64,000 bases of DNA from Calditrichota bacterium (GCA_003854985.1 RQOG01000061.1:19227-83226), one strand, 5' to 3'; shown: positions 33,668 to 43,016, counted from the first letter of the stretch. Notes: generated from the letters alone by a model not told the origin. Translations and numbers: made by a program.

Positions 33668-36600
33668 TTATTTGATATAGACCATTTTAACAGCCGCCTG
33701 ATACGATTTGGACTTCATCAGCACATAATAAACGCCGCTTCCTACCTTTTGTCCGGTATTATTTGTTCCGTTCCATTGGATGGTATAGACGCCGGCGGGC
33801 TTTTTTTCCTTAAAGAGCGTTACAACTTCCCGGCCTAAAATATCACAGATTTTCAGCGTAACAAATTCATAATTTTTAAGTTGAAATTCGATATTGGTGC
33901 TTGGATTAAAAGGATTAGGATAATTCTGCTTCAGAAGAAACTGATCCGGAATAACCTGATGAACCGACGCAATGGCGGTATAGGTGGAATTTTTTCTGCC
34001 CGGCGTTCCATAACCTGATGAGGCTCCCCAGTTTTCCGCCAGCGCGTTATCGCGCGAAGGATTCAGCAATTCCAGCGTTGGTCCGCCGCCATTGGGGGCA
34101 GATGGCCAGGGATCGTCCGTGCCGAAGGTCAAGGAATCCAGCAGGACATCGTATTCATTCCTGATTGAAATATACTCGCCGTCGCTGCTTAAACCGTATC
34201 CCAGGTTACCCGTAAAGTTTTTTACCTGCGGAAACTGCGTTTTGAAAGCGGCCGTATCCCTGCAGATCACCAGGAAGCTGTCCGCTTTAATAACCATTCC
34301 CGCCGGAAAAACAAAAGGATCCGCAGGATCAGAGTCGGTCAGGCAGTATCCGCTTATGTCCCAGTCCGCGGAAGAAAAATTATAAATTTCGATCCAGTCT
34401 TCCGAATCCCTTGCCGGTGTGGACTTATAATTGATTTCATTAAGCACCAGTCTGCCCGGTTCATCATCGGGAATAAAATTAGCGCTAACAGCGCCGTCTC
34501 CGTTTAACCATAATTCGATCTGTGATTCCGCGGCGCTGCTCTGCCCCGACCAGCCGTTAAATTTATATCCGAGAGCAGGTATGGCCGTTAAAGTTACCGG
34601 AACATCATTAAAATATATACCGGACCATGAATAAGCAGCGGGTATAACCGTATTGATTTTTATTTTACCGGCGCCCGAAGGCATAACGTTCACATTCAGT
34701 TCGGAGCATCCCGAAAGGCCGAATTTCCCGCAAACATGCGAGCGCATATATCCAGGACGATTCACGGCAAAATCCCTGAATATCTGAACATATCCATACC
34801 ATGAGTCAAAACTGCCCCACCATATTCTCCCGCCTTGCGGACTCCACCAATGTTCCTGCGACCACATCTGGTAATCGGATTGCATTTCTTCTTCCATTAA
34901 ATCGGCAATGGAGTCAATTTTAGCAACTACAACATCCGGCAGAAAAATGGTATTCATGTGATCGGCAAACCGGTTAATAAAGGCATGCTTAAATTCTTCG
35001 TTCTCCAGCAAATGGCGGATAAGAAAGGTGGACCATTCCGGATTTCCATGATGATTGGGAGTTGGCGTGGGACTGGTTGCGAACGCCAGGGTATTATAAT
35101 CATAGCCATTGGTGCCTCCGCTGCCATAGGCATTGATGCCAAATCCCCAGTCGGTATCATACAGCAGCCAGCGCCACCTGCCGCCCTCTTCTTTCGGCCG
35201 CCAGAATTTTATATTATTTCCCGGCCAGTCCCGGTTGTCAAAGTATATTTCAGCGGCATAATAATCGATAAAATTATCCACCTCCATCAGCGTTTTGACA
35301 TAGTTATAATTACCCGCAACCGACATATCATTATTTTCAAGAAAATCAAGAAGATGCAGGTAATGCTCATCATCGCCTTCCACTACCTGACCGTCAGATT
35401 CCAGAATATCAACGTTGTCAGGATCGATGTCAAAATGGGCCGCCAGGTAGTCTTCATTTATTTTTTCCCGCATGTTCAGAATGCCCCAGTAAACGCCGTT
35501 CATATAAACAACGCAGGGCTGGAACGCCTGTGTTTCCAGATCAAGGCTTTCCACCAGATCCTGCATCATACCGTCGGCAAAGCGGCTGCGGTCCCAGTCA
35601 TTGGCGGAATTACGCAGAATAAATGAAGTGAATTCATCAATGGGAAGATTATGGAAAAGTTGATAGGTCAGTTTATCCGCGCCATACCGGCCCCGTAAAA
35701 AAAAGGACATGGATTTTTGCGGCCGGGCTCTGCTCCATCCGCCATGGATTTTCGTACCGCCGTCAAAACGAAAAGCCGGCGTCCCGTCTTCTTTAAAATA
35801 TTCCACATGAACGGGACGTTCCCAATCCTCCCAAAAATTCGCCCCCTCAAAAGGATTTTCATCAATATAGGAATCGCCTAAAACATAAATCCCGTAATCC
35901 GTATCCCACAGATTATAAGGATCGGTGACCAGAGAAATAACGGGTAATTTATCCAGTGAGCGAAACAAATAAGAATTTGTTATAATTCTTCCCGGAAACA
36001 GACCTTCGCCCAACACCCTTGCTCTTATTACCACATCGGAAGTAACCGGAACCGGGTTGGTATATAAATCGGATGATTCATCCGGTTCAGAACCGTCTAA
36101 TGTATAATATATCCCGCTGCCAGGATCGGCTGAAAGCGTAACCGAAAAAGCGCTGCTGAACAAACCGCCCGGAGGATCAAAATATACTTCACCCGCCACC
36201 TGCTCATAGCCGGTTGTATCATTGGCAAAACCCGGCGTAGGCATATCAAAATACGCCAGCGTACCGGAACCGTCCGGTTTATGCCCATATGAAATATCCG
36301 CGCCGCACGAAGGAAAAATCAACAAGTCTTCCACCGCGCCCGTACTGTCGGATAAAACCAGCATTTCGCCCGAAGCACTGAGTTTAAAATTGGTATGCAG
36401 AACAGCCGGCAACAGGTTCAAAATGTCCGGGCTTCCCGCAGGGTTGTCGGGCAAGCGGTTCAATCCCAAAGTAAGAAAAGGTATCAATGATAAATCTGAT
36501 GAACCGGTGTTGTAATTATGCACCTCTATGGCCAGAACATTTTCGCCTTCGGTTAAGATTCCCGACAGATCGCCTAAATCGAATTTATCCGGTACGCCGC

Positions 36601-37276
36601 CGCTGTATATTGTAGCCTCATGATCCCAGTTATCGGCGGGATCGTTCCAGGCCGGCGGCGTTCCGGGAACGCCAATATTCGACCGGGCAATTTCAACACC
36701 ATTCAAATAAGCCACAAACGCATCGTCAAAATCCACGTGCAGCAAGACCTTAACGATGGTTTCCAGAGAATCGATGACAAAGGATTTGCGGATAAAAACC
36801 GACATGGTTGCTTCTACTTCCGTGGCATCATCCCCGTCGCCGTAACCAAACCCGGAAGGGCCTGCCGCCCAGGCATCGTCATTAAACACGGGTTCGCGCC
36901 AGTTACCGGGCACATCGCCTGAACCGATTATGTATTTCCAATCGTCACCCTGGGTGATGATGGTTTCCCAGTGCGCGATAAATTCCTTCCGGTCTTTATC
37001 GGAGGCAAATATCAGCAAATGGCCGTAAGCCGGGATAGTAACATCGGGAAACTGCCATTTATCCGCATTGTTTGAATCATCAGATATATACCAGTTCTTC
37101 AGAGAAACCGCCATATCCGAAGGGTTATAGATTTCAAACCAGTCCGAATAATCATTATCCTCATCCATGACGGTATAGGTATTGGAGGACATGACTTCAT
37201 TAATTTTAAGTCCCTGGGCATTCAGAATCCCACACAGGGCAATAATGCAATAACCGATCAGATTATGAAGTTTCAT
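33668..37276 (-). CDS. Secreted CotH-kinase protein with lamin-tail, chitobiase-like and T9SS domains
   Basis: A 1202-residue protein with a signal peptide (IGYCIIALCGILNAQ). Domain order: lamin-tail domain at about 24-88 (LKINEVMSSNTYTVMDEDND), a jelly-roll-like region at 110-260, a chitobiase/Hex C-terminal-type module near 370-440 (IYYTLDGSEPDESSDLYTNP), then the CotH kinase-like domain at about 460-790 (DGGTKIHGGWSRARPQKSMS, MNGVYWGILNMREKINEDYL and WRWLLYDTDWGFGI). A second lamin-tail domain (LVLNEINYKSTPARDSEDWI) and a T9SS type A sorting domain from QNYPNPFNPSTNIEF follow. CotH domains can phosphorylate proteins or glycans outside the cell; the substrate here is unknown. SD AGGAAG. Confidence 0.88.
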   Translation of the reverse strand: MKLHNLIGYCIIALCGILNAQGLKINEVMSSNTYTVMDEDNDYSDWFEIYNPSDMAVSLKNWYISDDSNNADKWQFPDVTIPAYGHLLIFASDKDRKEFIAHWETIITQGDDWKYIIGSGDVPGNWREPVFNDDAWAAGPSGFGYGDGDDATEVEATMSVFIRKSFVIDSLETIVKVLLHVDFDDAFVAYLNGVEIARSNIGVPGTPPAWNDPADNWDHEATIYSGGVPDKFDLGDLSGILTEGENVLAIEVHNYNTGSSDLSLIPFLTLGLNRLPDNPAGSPDILNLLPAVLHTNFKLSASGEMLVLSDSTGAVEDLLIFPSCGADISYGHKPDGSGTLAYFDMPTPGFANDTTGYEQVAGEVYFDPPGGLFSSAFSVTLSADPGSGIYYTLDGSEPDESSDLYTNPVPVTSDVVIRARVLGEGLFPGRIITNSYLFRSLDKLPVISLVTDPYNLWDTDYGIYVLGDSYIDENPFEGANFWEDWERPVHVEYFKEDGTPAFRFDGGTKIHGGWSRARPQKSMSFFLRGRYGADKLTYQLFHNLPIDEFTSFILRNSANDWDRSRFADGMMQDLVESLDLETQAFQPCVVYMNGVYWGILNMREKINEDYLAAHFDIDPDNVDILESDGQVVEGDDEHYLHLLDFLENNDMSVAGNYNYVKTLMEVDNFIDYYAAEIYFDNRDWPGNNIKFWRPKEEGGRWRWLLYDTDWGFGINAYGSGGTNGYDYNTLAFATSPTPTPNHHGNPEWSTFLIRHLLENEEFKHAFINRFADHMNTIFLPDVVVAKIDSIADLMEEEMQSDYQMWSQEHWWSPQGGRIWWGSFDSWYGYVQIFRDFAVNRPGYMRSHVCGKFGLSGCSELNVNVMPSGAGKIKINTVIPAAYSWSGIYFNDVPVTLTAIPALGYKFNGWSGQSSAAESQIELWLNGDGAVSANFIPDDEPGRLVLNEINYKSTPARDSEDWIEIYNFSSADWDISGYCLTDSDPADPFVFPAGMVIKADSFLVICRDTAAFKTQFPQVKNFTGNLGYGLSSDGEYISIRNEYDVLLDSLTFGTDDPWPSAPNGGGPTLELLNPSRDNALAENWGASSGYGTPGRKNSTYTAIASVHQVIPDQFLLKQNYPNPFNPSTNIEFQLKNYEFVTLKICDILGREVVTLFKEKKPAGVYTIQWNGTNNTGQKVGSGVYYVLMKSKSYQAAVKMVYIK

Positions 37277-37691
37277 TAAATTAATCTTCCTTTCGCTTTA
37301 CTATAATCTTCGTATAAACTACTTATATCTGAATAATTTCCGGCAAACAGGTTTAATTGTAACCATGTTTAAGAAATTATTTCTGACCTGACGCACGATG
37401 TATTATAAAAATAAATTATTACAAAAAAAATTATTTAAACTGAATTATTCCTGAATATCTCATGCAGAAACGCTGTTCTAAACCATGCCATACGGCAAAA
37501 TAGTCGAATAAATATAAACAAGAACCGACTTTTTAACAGCCAAAAGAATTAACCGGCATCATGATTCCGCATTAAAAGAATAGCTAAAAAATATAATTTA
37601 TCTTGCCCTAAATGGAGACCTGTACTTATATTGGAATCCATTATAATACTGCGCAAATTGAATATATCAAATAAGCGAAAGGAATAACAGG
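37277..37691. other. Divergent intergenic region
   Basis: No gene. It must hold promoters for the CotH gene (minus) and the esterase gene (plus). A TATAAT box at 37642-37647 would give a leader of about 40 bases for the esterase, but its -35 is not convincing. No repeat or hairpin stands out. Confidence 0.4.
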
Positions 37692-38582
37692 ATGAAACGC
37701 TTTAGCCCTTTTTTTAAATATTTTATTATCATCGTTCTTGCGGCCATTTTTTCCGGGGCAGGCTTAACCGCCCAGGAACGGCACTTCACGCTCAACAATA
37801 CACAGATGATCCAGCTTAAATCGGACTTAACCGGACGCGAACATGAACTAATTATTATTCTACCGGCCAGCTATAAAGAATCACCCGACAAATCGTATCC
37901 CGTACTCTATTTTATGGACGCTTATTGGGATACGCCTCTACTTAACTCCATACACGGACAGTTGGTATATGACAGAGTTATCCCCGAATTAATCATGGTC
38001 GGATTTTCCTATCCGGGCGAGAATGTTAATTACGGCGATTTGCGCAGAAGAGATATGGCGCCGGCGGATACTTCCCGAATAGGCGGCGCAGGTAAATTTC
38101 TGCAGTTTATCGAAGAAACGGTTATCCCATATGTAGAATCTCATTACCGGACGGATAAAAAGGTACGGGCGATTTCCGGCAATTCGTTAGGCGGCTTTTT
38201 TACCCTTTATGCGATGTATGCCAAACCCGGACTGTTCAACTGTTTTATCGCCATCAGTCCGGCCGTTGCCATTGCCGATCAGTATCTTTTTAAAATGGAC
38301 GACGCTTATGCTTCTGAAAATAATTCGCTGGCGGCACGACTATTTCTTTCCCATGGCAGCGCCGAATATAAACCATTTCGCGATCCGATTATCGAATTTG
38401 AAGCTAAAATTGCCAAACGTAATTATAAAGATTTTGCCCTGCTTAATTATGAAATTGAAGGCGAACGTCATTCCGGCGTTAAGTCCGAGGGGTACAGCCG
38501 CGGCCTGCGCTGGATATTCAGGGATATCGTTCCCGAAGGTCCCGGCGGTCTGGAGCGCGAATTCAGGGGCATTGAAGACTAA
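37692..38582 (+). CDS. Putative esterase (esterase D / enterochelin-esterase-like alpha/beta hydrolase)
   Basis: A 296-residue exported protein; residues 1-27 form a signal peptide (YFIIIVLAAIFSGAGLTAQ). The alpha/beta hydrolase nucleophile elbow is GNSLGGFF with Ser165, a G-N-S-x-G-G variant common in COG2819 esterases. YPVLYFMDAYWD marks the oxyanion side and GERHSGVKSEGYSRGLRW near the C-terminus carries the catalytic His. Such enzymes cleave acyl or siderophore esters; the substrate is unknown. The SD AAAGGAATAACAGG lies before the ATG. A hairpin terminator follows. Confidence 0.85.
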   Translation: MKRFSPFFKYFIIIVLAAIFSGAGLTAQERHFTLNNTQMIQLKSDLTGREHELIIILPASYKESPDKSYPVLYFMDAYWDTPLLNSIHGQLVYDRVIPELIMVGFSYPGENVNYGDLRRRDMAPADTSRIGGAGKFLQFIEETVIPYVESHYRTDKKVRAISGNSLGGFFTLYAMYAKPGLFNCFIAISPAVAIADQYLFKMDDAYASENNSLAARLFLSHGSAEYKPFRDPIIEFEAKIAKRNYKDFALLNYEIEGERHSGVKSEGYSRGLRWIFRDIVPEGPGGLEREFRGIED

Positions 38583-38599
38583 AAAACTTTAGGGCTTTG

Positions 38600-38645
38600 G
38601 AAATCAGGCGGTTTTCGCAGGCTGTCTGATTTCTATTTTGATTTT
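38600..38645 (+). terminator. Terminator after the esterase gene
   Basis: Stem GAAATCAG (38600-38607) / CTGATTTC (38626-38633) with a GC-rich inner part, followed by TATTTTGATTTT. Confidence 0.6.
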
Positions 38646-38807
38646 GCAGGATAATAATAAAAGCGTTATATTCGCTTTAACCATTAGTAGTTTTTTATTT
38701 TATTTAGAGTTTTTTAAAGTAAGTTTTTATGTAATAAAGAATATTATATATGATACTTTTTCCAAAATACGGACAAATCAATATATATTATTAGGAAAGG
38801 AGTTTTT

Positions 38808-39758
38808 ATGTTAAAAATACTTATAACTCTATTGATCAGTATAGTTTTTATATTTACCGGATGTCATAAAGCAGTTATTAAAGTACAGCCTATAGATGAT
38901 AACGTTCAAAAGAGCCAGGCAGTTATTCAAGAAGAAAAGAATTCTCACGTTTTAAAAAGAAAAGTAGCAATTGCACGTTTTTCCAATGAAACAACATATG
39001 GAAAAGGCATTTTTTATGATGGTGAAAATGATCCATTAGCCAAACAGGCTATGGATATTCTTTCAGCTAAATTAGGCAGTACTGATAAGTTTATTCTTTT
39101 AGAAAGATCTGATCTTGATTTGATAAAAAATGAGAAGGAACTTGGCAATATCAAAAATCTTGACATTTCTGCTGACTACCTAATTATAGGTTCAATATCT
39201 GAATTTGGTAGAAGCTCAACAAGTGATGTTGGCATTTTCTCAAGAACTAAAAAGCAAACAGCAAGAGCAAAGGTTTATATTCGGCTTGTAGATGTATCAA
39301 CAGGACAAATTATTTATTCCGAGGAAGGTGAAGGGGAAGCAAATTCAGAAGCTGGAACTGTTCTTGGAGTTGGGAATAGAGCAGGATATGACTCTGCACT
39401 AAATGATAAAGCTATATCTGCGGCAATCTCAAAATTAGTGAGTAATTTGGTCTCAAATCTTCTAGAAAAACCTTGGAAATCTTATATACTTAACAATGAT
39501 AATAGTAACATTATTATTTCAGGGGGTAAAAGTCAGGGCATTAATATTGGTGATACATTTTTAGTTATTGAAAAAGGAGATAGTGTTTTAAATCCACAGA
39601 CTAATATGATGATTGAATTACCAGGAAAAAGTATTGCAAAAATAAAGGTTGTTTCTTTAGCCGGAGACACAATTCAAAATGAAATATCGGTTTGTACGTT
39701 GGTTGAGGGTAATATTATAGAAGATTATAGTAAAATGTATATTCAAGAGATTAGATAA
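38808..39758 (+). CDS. CsgG-family lipoprotein
   Basis: A 316-residue outer-membrane lipoprotein (signal LISIVFIFTGC). The CsgG fold is clear: KVAIARFSNETTYGKGIFYD, LGSTDKFILLERSDLDLIKN, ISADYLIIGSISEFGRSSTS, ARAKVYIRLVDVSTGQIIYS and ISAAISKLVSNLVSNLLEKP. The C-terminal ~90 residues form a beta-rich extension (SQGINIGDTFLVIEKGD) also found in CsgG-like proteins of this operon type. In curli systems CsgG forms the export pore; this relative may form a pore or scaffold. GGAAAGGAG is a strong SD. It opens an AT-rich four-gene operon with DUF4810 and DUF799 lipoproteins. Confidence 0.88.
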   Translation: MLKILITLLISIVFIFTGCHKAVIKVQPIDDNVQKSQAVIQEEKNSHVLKRKVAIARFSNETTYGKGIFYDGENDPLAKQAMDILSAKLGSTDKFILLERSDLDLIKNEKELGNIKNLDISADYLIIGSISEFGRSSTSDVGIFSRTKKQTARAKVYIRLVDVSTGQIIYSEEGEGEANSEAGTVLGVGNRAGYDSALNDKAISAAISKLVSNLVSNLLEKPWKSYILNNDNSNIIISGGKSQGINIGDTFLVIEKGDSVLNPQTNMMIELPGKSIAKIKVVSLAGDTIQNEISVCTLVEGNIIEDYSKMYIQEIR

Positions 39759-39768
39759 AGGAGAAATT

Positions 39769-40083
39769 ATGAGATTTATATTAATTTTTTTAACAATCCT
39801 TTTACTATTTACCTGCGGAGATTATGGATATATTCAAGAAACAAAACAAATACAAACAGAAAGTTTTTTAAGTTTTAAGGGTGACCTTGAAGGAGTATTA
39901 GTTAATATTGATGGTGAAAAAGAATTTGTTCCAGAAGCGAATCAAGACGATTTTTCAGATAAATATATATACAAAATTACACCTGGTACTCATAGAATAA
40001 AAGTTTATAAAAATAATACACTTATAATTGATGAAAAATTTTACATTGGAAATCAGGAGACAAAGGAGATTATTGTAAGATGA
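39769..40083 (+). CDS. Small lipoprotein in CsgG operon, unknown
   Basis: A 104-residue lipoprotein (RFILIFLTILLLFTC, Cys16). The mature part is a short beta-sandwich-like domain with LEGVLVNIDGEKEFVPEANQ and YIYKITPGTHRIKVYKNNTL, resembling PEGA or carboxypeptidase-regulatory-like modules that display a small beta domain. No precise family is recognised. It starts 10 bp after the CsgG gene and overlaps the DUF4810 gene by 4 bp (ATGA), so it is cotranscribed and translationally coupled. Probably a structural partner of the CsgG-type complex (inference). Confidence 0.7.
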   Translation: MRFILIFLTILLLFTCGDYGYIQETKQIQTESFLSFKGDLEGVLVNIDGEKEFVPEANQDDFSDKYIYKITPGTHRIKVYKNNTLIIDEKFYIGNQETKEIIVR

Positions 40084-40427
40084 AAAAATTTTTATTGTTC
40101 TTATTACTGATTTTTCTACTTAGCTGTACTCCAACTAAAGGAATATATTATTGGGGTGATTATTCATCATCATTATATAAACTCAAGAAAGAACCCAGCG
40201 ATGAAACTTTATTGAAGCATAAAATGGAGTTAGAAAACATATTTAAAAATGCACAAAAAAAGCGTAAAAAGATACCCCCAGGCTTATATTGTGAATATGC
40301 GTATATTCTTATTCAGCAAGGGCAAAAAGATGATGGTTTAAGATATTTTGCATTAGAAGTAGAAAAGTATCCTGAATCTAAAATATTTATTGATAGAATC
40401 ATACAACAGATTCAAACACAGGAGTAA
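40080..40427 (+). CDS. DUF4810 lipoprotein
   Basis: A 115-residue lipoprotein (FLLFLLLIFLLSC). The mature part follows DUF4810: YYWGDYSSSLYKLKKEPSDE, then a helical segment and IPPGLYCEYAYILIQQGQKD. The two-helix layout resembles half a TPR, often placed beside CsgG and DUF799 proteins. The function is unknown, though linkage is conserved in many Gram-negative genomes. ATG overlaps the stop of the previous gene and the next gene begins 3 bp after its stop. Confidence 0.85.
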   Translation: MKKFLLFLLLIFLLSCTPTKGIYYWGDYSSSLYKLKKEPSDETLLKHKMELENIFKNAQKKRKKIPPGLYCEYAYILIQQGQKDDGLRYFALEVEKYPESKIFIDRIIQQIQTQE

Positions 40428-40429
40428 CC

Positions 40430-41161
40430 ATGATCAAAATTATAAAAATTTCATTACTCGTTATAATTATGACATCAATTAGTTTCATTTCTTGTAATCC
40501 AACTATGACAAAATTAGATGCTTTCCCTAAAATGTATGAAGAGCAACCTGTAAGTGTATTAGTCTTACCGCCGATAAATGAAACTACTGCCGCAGAAGCA
40601 ACTGATTACTATACAACTACAATTGCAGAACCGCTTGCAGAATCGGGATTTTATGTTTTTCCAATCGAGGTAATTAACCAGATATTACAGGAACAAGGTT
40701 TATACGAAAATATTGATTATGAAAATCTTCCTATAGCTAAATTTTGGGAATATTTTGGAGCAGATGCTTTATTAATTACAAAAATTCTTAAATGGGATAC
40801 TTCTTATTATGTAATAGGTGGAAATGTAACTGTTTCTATTGATTTTCAGCTAATGTCTACGAAAACTGGCGAAATTATCTGGAAATACAATGGCACAATT
40901 CAGGTTGACACATCAGGTGATTCAGGAAATGCTCCTGGATTTGCCGGTTTACTAGCTTCAGTAATTACAACCGCTATACAGACAGCCGCGACTGATTACG
41001 TTCCTCAGGCTAAAAAGGCAAATATACAAGCCTTACAATCAATTCCCGTTGGCAAATATCATTCTCAACATAATAAAGATCAAAATAGAAAGGTAGTGGA
41101 AAAAAGGAAAGTAGATCAACATCCTAAAGGTGAAGTAACTACAAAAGAAAATAAAAATTAA
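40430..41161 (+). CDS. DUF799 (GNA1162-like) lipoprotein
   Basis: A 243-residue lipoprotein (IIMTSISFISC, then N-P-T). The DUF799 family pattern is visible: PVSVLVLPPINETTAAEATD, YYTTTIAEPLAESGFYVFPI, EVINQILQEQGLYENIDYEN and FGADALLITKILKWDTSYYV. GNA1162 of Neisseria has a TolB-like alpha/beta fold and has been linked to secretion across the envelope. The C-terminus is long, charged and probably disordered (KDQNRKVVEKRKVDQHPKGE). It ends the four-gene lipoprotein operon with CsgG and DUF4810. Confidence 0.88.
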   Translation: MIKIIKISLLVIIMTSISFISCNPTMTKLDAFPKMYEEQPVSVLVLPPINETTAAEATDYYTTTIAEPLAESGFYVFPIEVINQILQEQGLYENIDYENLPIAKFWEYFGADALLITKILKWDTSYYVIGGNVTVSIDFQLMSTKTGEIIWKYNGTIQVDTSGDSGNAPGFAGLLASVITTAIQTAATDYVPQAKKANIQALQSIPVGKYHSQHNKDQNRKVVEKRKVDQHPKGEVTTKENKN

Positions 41162-41187
41162 ACTTCGCATGAAATAATTTATATGGA

Positions 41188-41478
41188 ATGGGCTATTACA
41201 CACCGGGTCATACATTTAGTACGCCGGGCGGCACCTTCTCTATGCCGGTAAGTTTTGGGGGAGGTGGATCATCGGAATCGCTGAACGCCATTTTTGAATT
41301 TATCTTCTACGATTATAATAAAAGTGACGTGATCGCTTACGGCAGTTCCGGCGCCGGCACAGGATTTCTGCTCGGGATGACACAATCAACCTGGAATACA
41401 ACCTTTGAGCGTATTGCGAATGAATTATTTAAAAATACGCCCTTTACATGGTTATCAGCCAAACGAAAGCGCCGGTAG
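41188..41478 (+). pseudogene. Probable gene fragment
   Basis: A 96-codon frame right after the DUF799 gene, richer in G+C than its neighbours. It has a Gly-rich start (SFGGGGSSESL) and a readable core DYNKSDVIAYGSSGAGTGFL, then WNTTFERIANELFKNTPFTW. It lacks a signal peptide and a good SD, so I take it as the C-terminal remnant of a longer exported protein rather than an intact gene. The family is not recognised. Confidence 0.4.
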
Positions 41479-41594
41479 TTTAAACTATGATTTCAATTAT
41501 GGGGCTGGATGAGATTGAATAGATAAGGATTATTAAGGGGTTGGAGAATAGAGTATTAATTATCTATAATTTAACATAGGAATTATGAAATACT

Positions 41595-42431
41595 ATGATT
41601 AAATTGAAATTCAGACAAAGCGCCTTAACTTTTGAAAGTTCTGCTTTTCAAATTAATTATAAAATTGAAGAAATTATAAACAGGCAAATTTTTCTGGATT
41701 TTAGGTCAGTTACATTTATTGATCCATTTAGCATGCTATTTTTAAAATATTTATTGGATACACTATCTAAAAAGAATTTTGTTAAGATTACTTTTGACTC
41801 TCCTGATGTAATCAATTATTTGATTCGCATGTCTTTTAATAACCATTTTACATATAATCAAAATTTGGTATTCAATCCAGATTTGAATCATATACAAATC
41901 AGAAAAAAAGATTTATCAGATCGACTTATTGAATTGACAAATTATACTATCAATAATGATGATGACGTTGAACAAATAACGTTGCATATAATTGAAATTG
42001 TTTCTTCCAAAATTCAATATTATGATGAAATATCTGATGTGTTTCAAACTGCGATTTCGGAAACTATAAGTAACATTCAGGTTCACAGTACAAAAAATAT
42101 TGCCTGTGTTTGTTTACAGACCTATGGAAATTCAGTTATTATAGCTTTGGGTGATGATGGTATTGGTATTAAAGCCAGTCTAAAAAATGAAGCTATTAAT
42201 TTAAACGATGAAGATGCTATCGATAAAGCGTTGAAACCCTTAGTATCAGGACGCCCGGATGGTGGAGGAATGGGTTTAACTGAGTTGGTAGAAAAGATTA
42301 AAAATAGAAATGACTGTTTAGGAATAAGATCTGGCAGTGGGTATATATTTTTAGAAAATGGTATAATAAGAAAAGGAAAATGCGCTGGATTACCCGGTAC
42401 ACAGCTTATGATTAAACTAAGTAAATGTTAA
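41595..42431 (+). CDS. STAS-like plus GHKL ATPase protein
   Basis: A 278-residue soluble protein. Residues 1-90 resemble a STAS-like fold (IFLDFRSVTFIDPFSMLFLK, then KKNFVKITFDSP). Residues 130-278 are a GHKL ATPase: N-box-like AISETISNIQVHS, G1 GDDGIGIKASL and G2 PDGGGMGLTELVEKI. There is no histidine phosphoacceptor, so it is closer to anti-sigma kinases (RsbW/SpoIIAB type) than to a sensor kinase. It converges with a DUF4325 STAS-like gene and overlaps it by 4 bp. The two domain types commonly co-occur as a switch; kinase-substrate interaction is inferred. Confidence 0.75.
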   Translation: MIKLKFRQSALTFESSAFQINYKIEEIINRQIFLDFRSVTFIDPFSMLFLKYLLDTLSKKNFVKITFDSPDVINYLIRMSFNNHFTYNQNLVFNPDLNHIQIRKKDLSDRLIELTNYTINNDDDVEQITLHIIEIVSSKIQYYDEISDVFQTAISETISNIQVHSTKNIACVCLQTYGNSVIIALGDDGIGIKASLKNEAINLNDEDAIDKALKPLVSGRPDGGGMGLTELVEKIKNRNDCLGIRSGSGYIFLENGIIRKGKCAGLPGTQLMIKLSKC

Positions 42432-42727
42432 GCAGCAAATTCAATATAAGGTGTTTTTTCAAGTATTTTGAATGCTGGTTGTCTCCACTTTTTAATCAAA
42501 TTCAACTGCTGTAAAACAACTTCATCCGGATCATATATTTTTACAATTTTCCCCATTTCAACTAATTTCCAGACAGACTCATCTAAAAAAGATGTAGACA
42601 CATGTTGAATATCCGAAAAATCAAGAAAGTATTCATTTTCATCTGAAACTATTAATTTACATAAAAGATCTTTACCCCTATTCCGAGTTAAACAGCTTTT
42701 TACGTAATCTTTTATAAGTACTCTCAT
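42428..42727 (-). CDS. STAS-like DUF4325 protein
   Basis: A 99-residue protein. The pattern fits DUF4325: VLIKDYVKSCLTRNRGKDLL, then EYFLDFSDIQHVSTSFLDES, where the D-F-S-x-I-x-x-x-S-x-S-F-x-D-E core is conserved, then IKKWRQPAFKILEK. STAS-like proteins of this type are thought to be partners of GHKL ATPases, as anti-sigma antagonists are. Here the partner is convergent and overlaps by 4 bp, so the two are not cotranscribed. The short upstream region is very AT-rich. Confidence 0.85.
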   Translation of the reverse strand: MRVLIKDYVKSCLTRNRGKDLLCKLIVSDENEYFLDFSDIQHVSTSFLDESVWKLVEMGKIVKIYDPDEVVLQQLNLIKKWRQPAFKILEKTPYIEFAA

Positions 42728-43016
42728 TATAAGTTAACCTGTATATAGTTATTATTTTAATTACTCGACATATATACAAATAATTAAAATCCATATTTGT
42801 GCCAAAACTCAACAAAAAGTTTAAAAAATTATAGTTAATTGTAGTAATAATTTAAAGAGCTGTCAAATTATTTTAGTATTTAACAATTTTGTTAATTTAT
42901 TTTAAGGAAATTATACAATTCTAAATAATATAGAAGCAACGATCTATTTTTTTTATTTTTGAATACGGATCCGTTAGGGAACGGACGCATCTTATAATGC
43001 GTTTCGGATTTTATAT
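42728..43016. other. AT-rich intergenic region
   Basis: No gene. It must hold the promoter of the DUF4325 gene. The segment ACGGATCCGTTAGGGAACGG near 42964-42983 is a GC-richer island before repeat copy F. Confidence 0.4.

Noticed and set aside
34958..35626. 222-codon plus-strand frame opposite the CotH gene
   Set aside because: It lies in the shadow of a gene with clear domains and has no motif or SD of its own.
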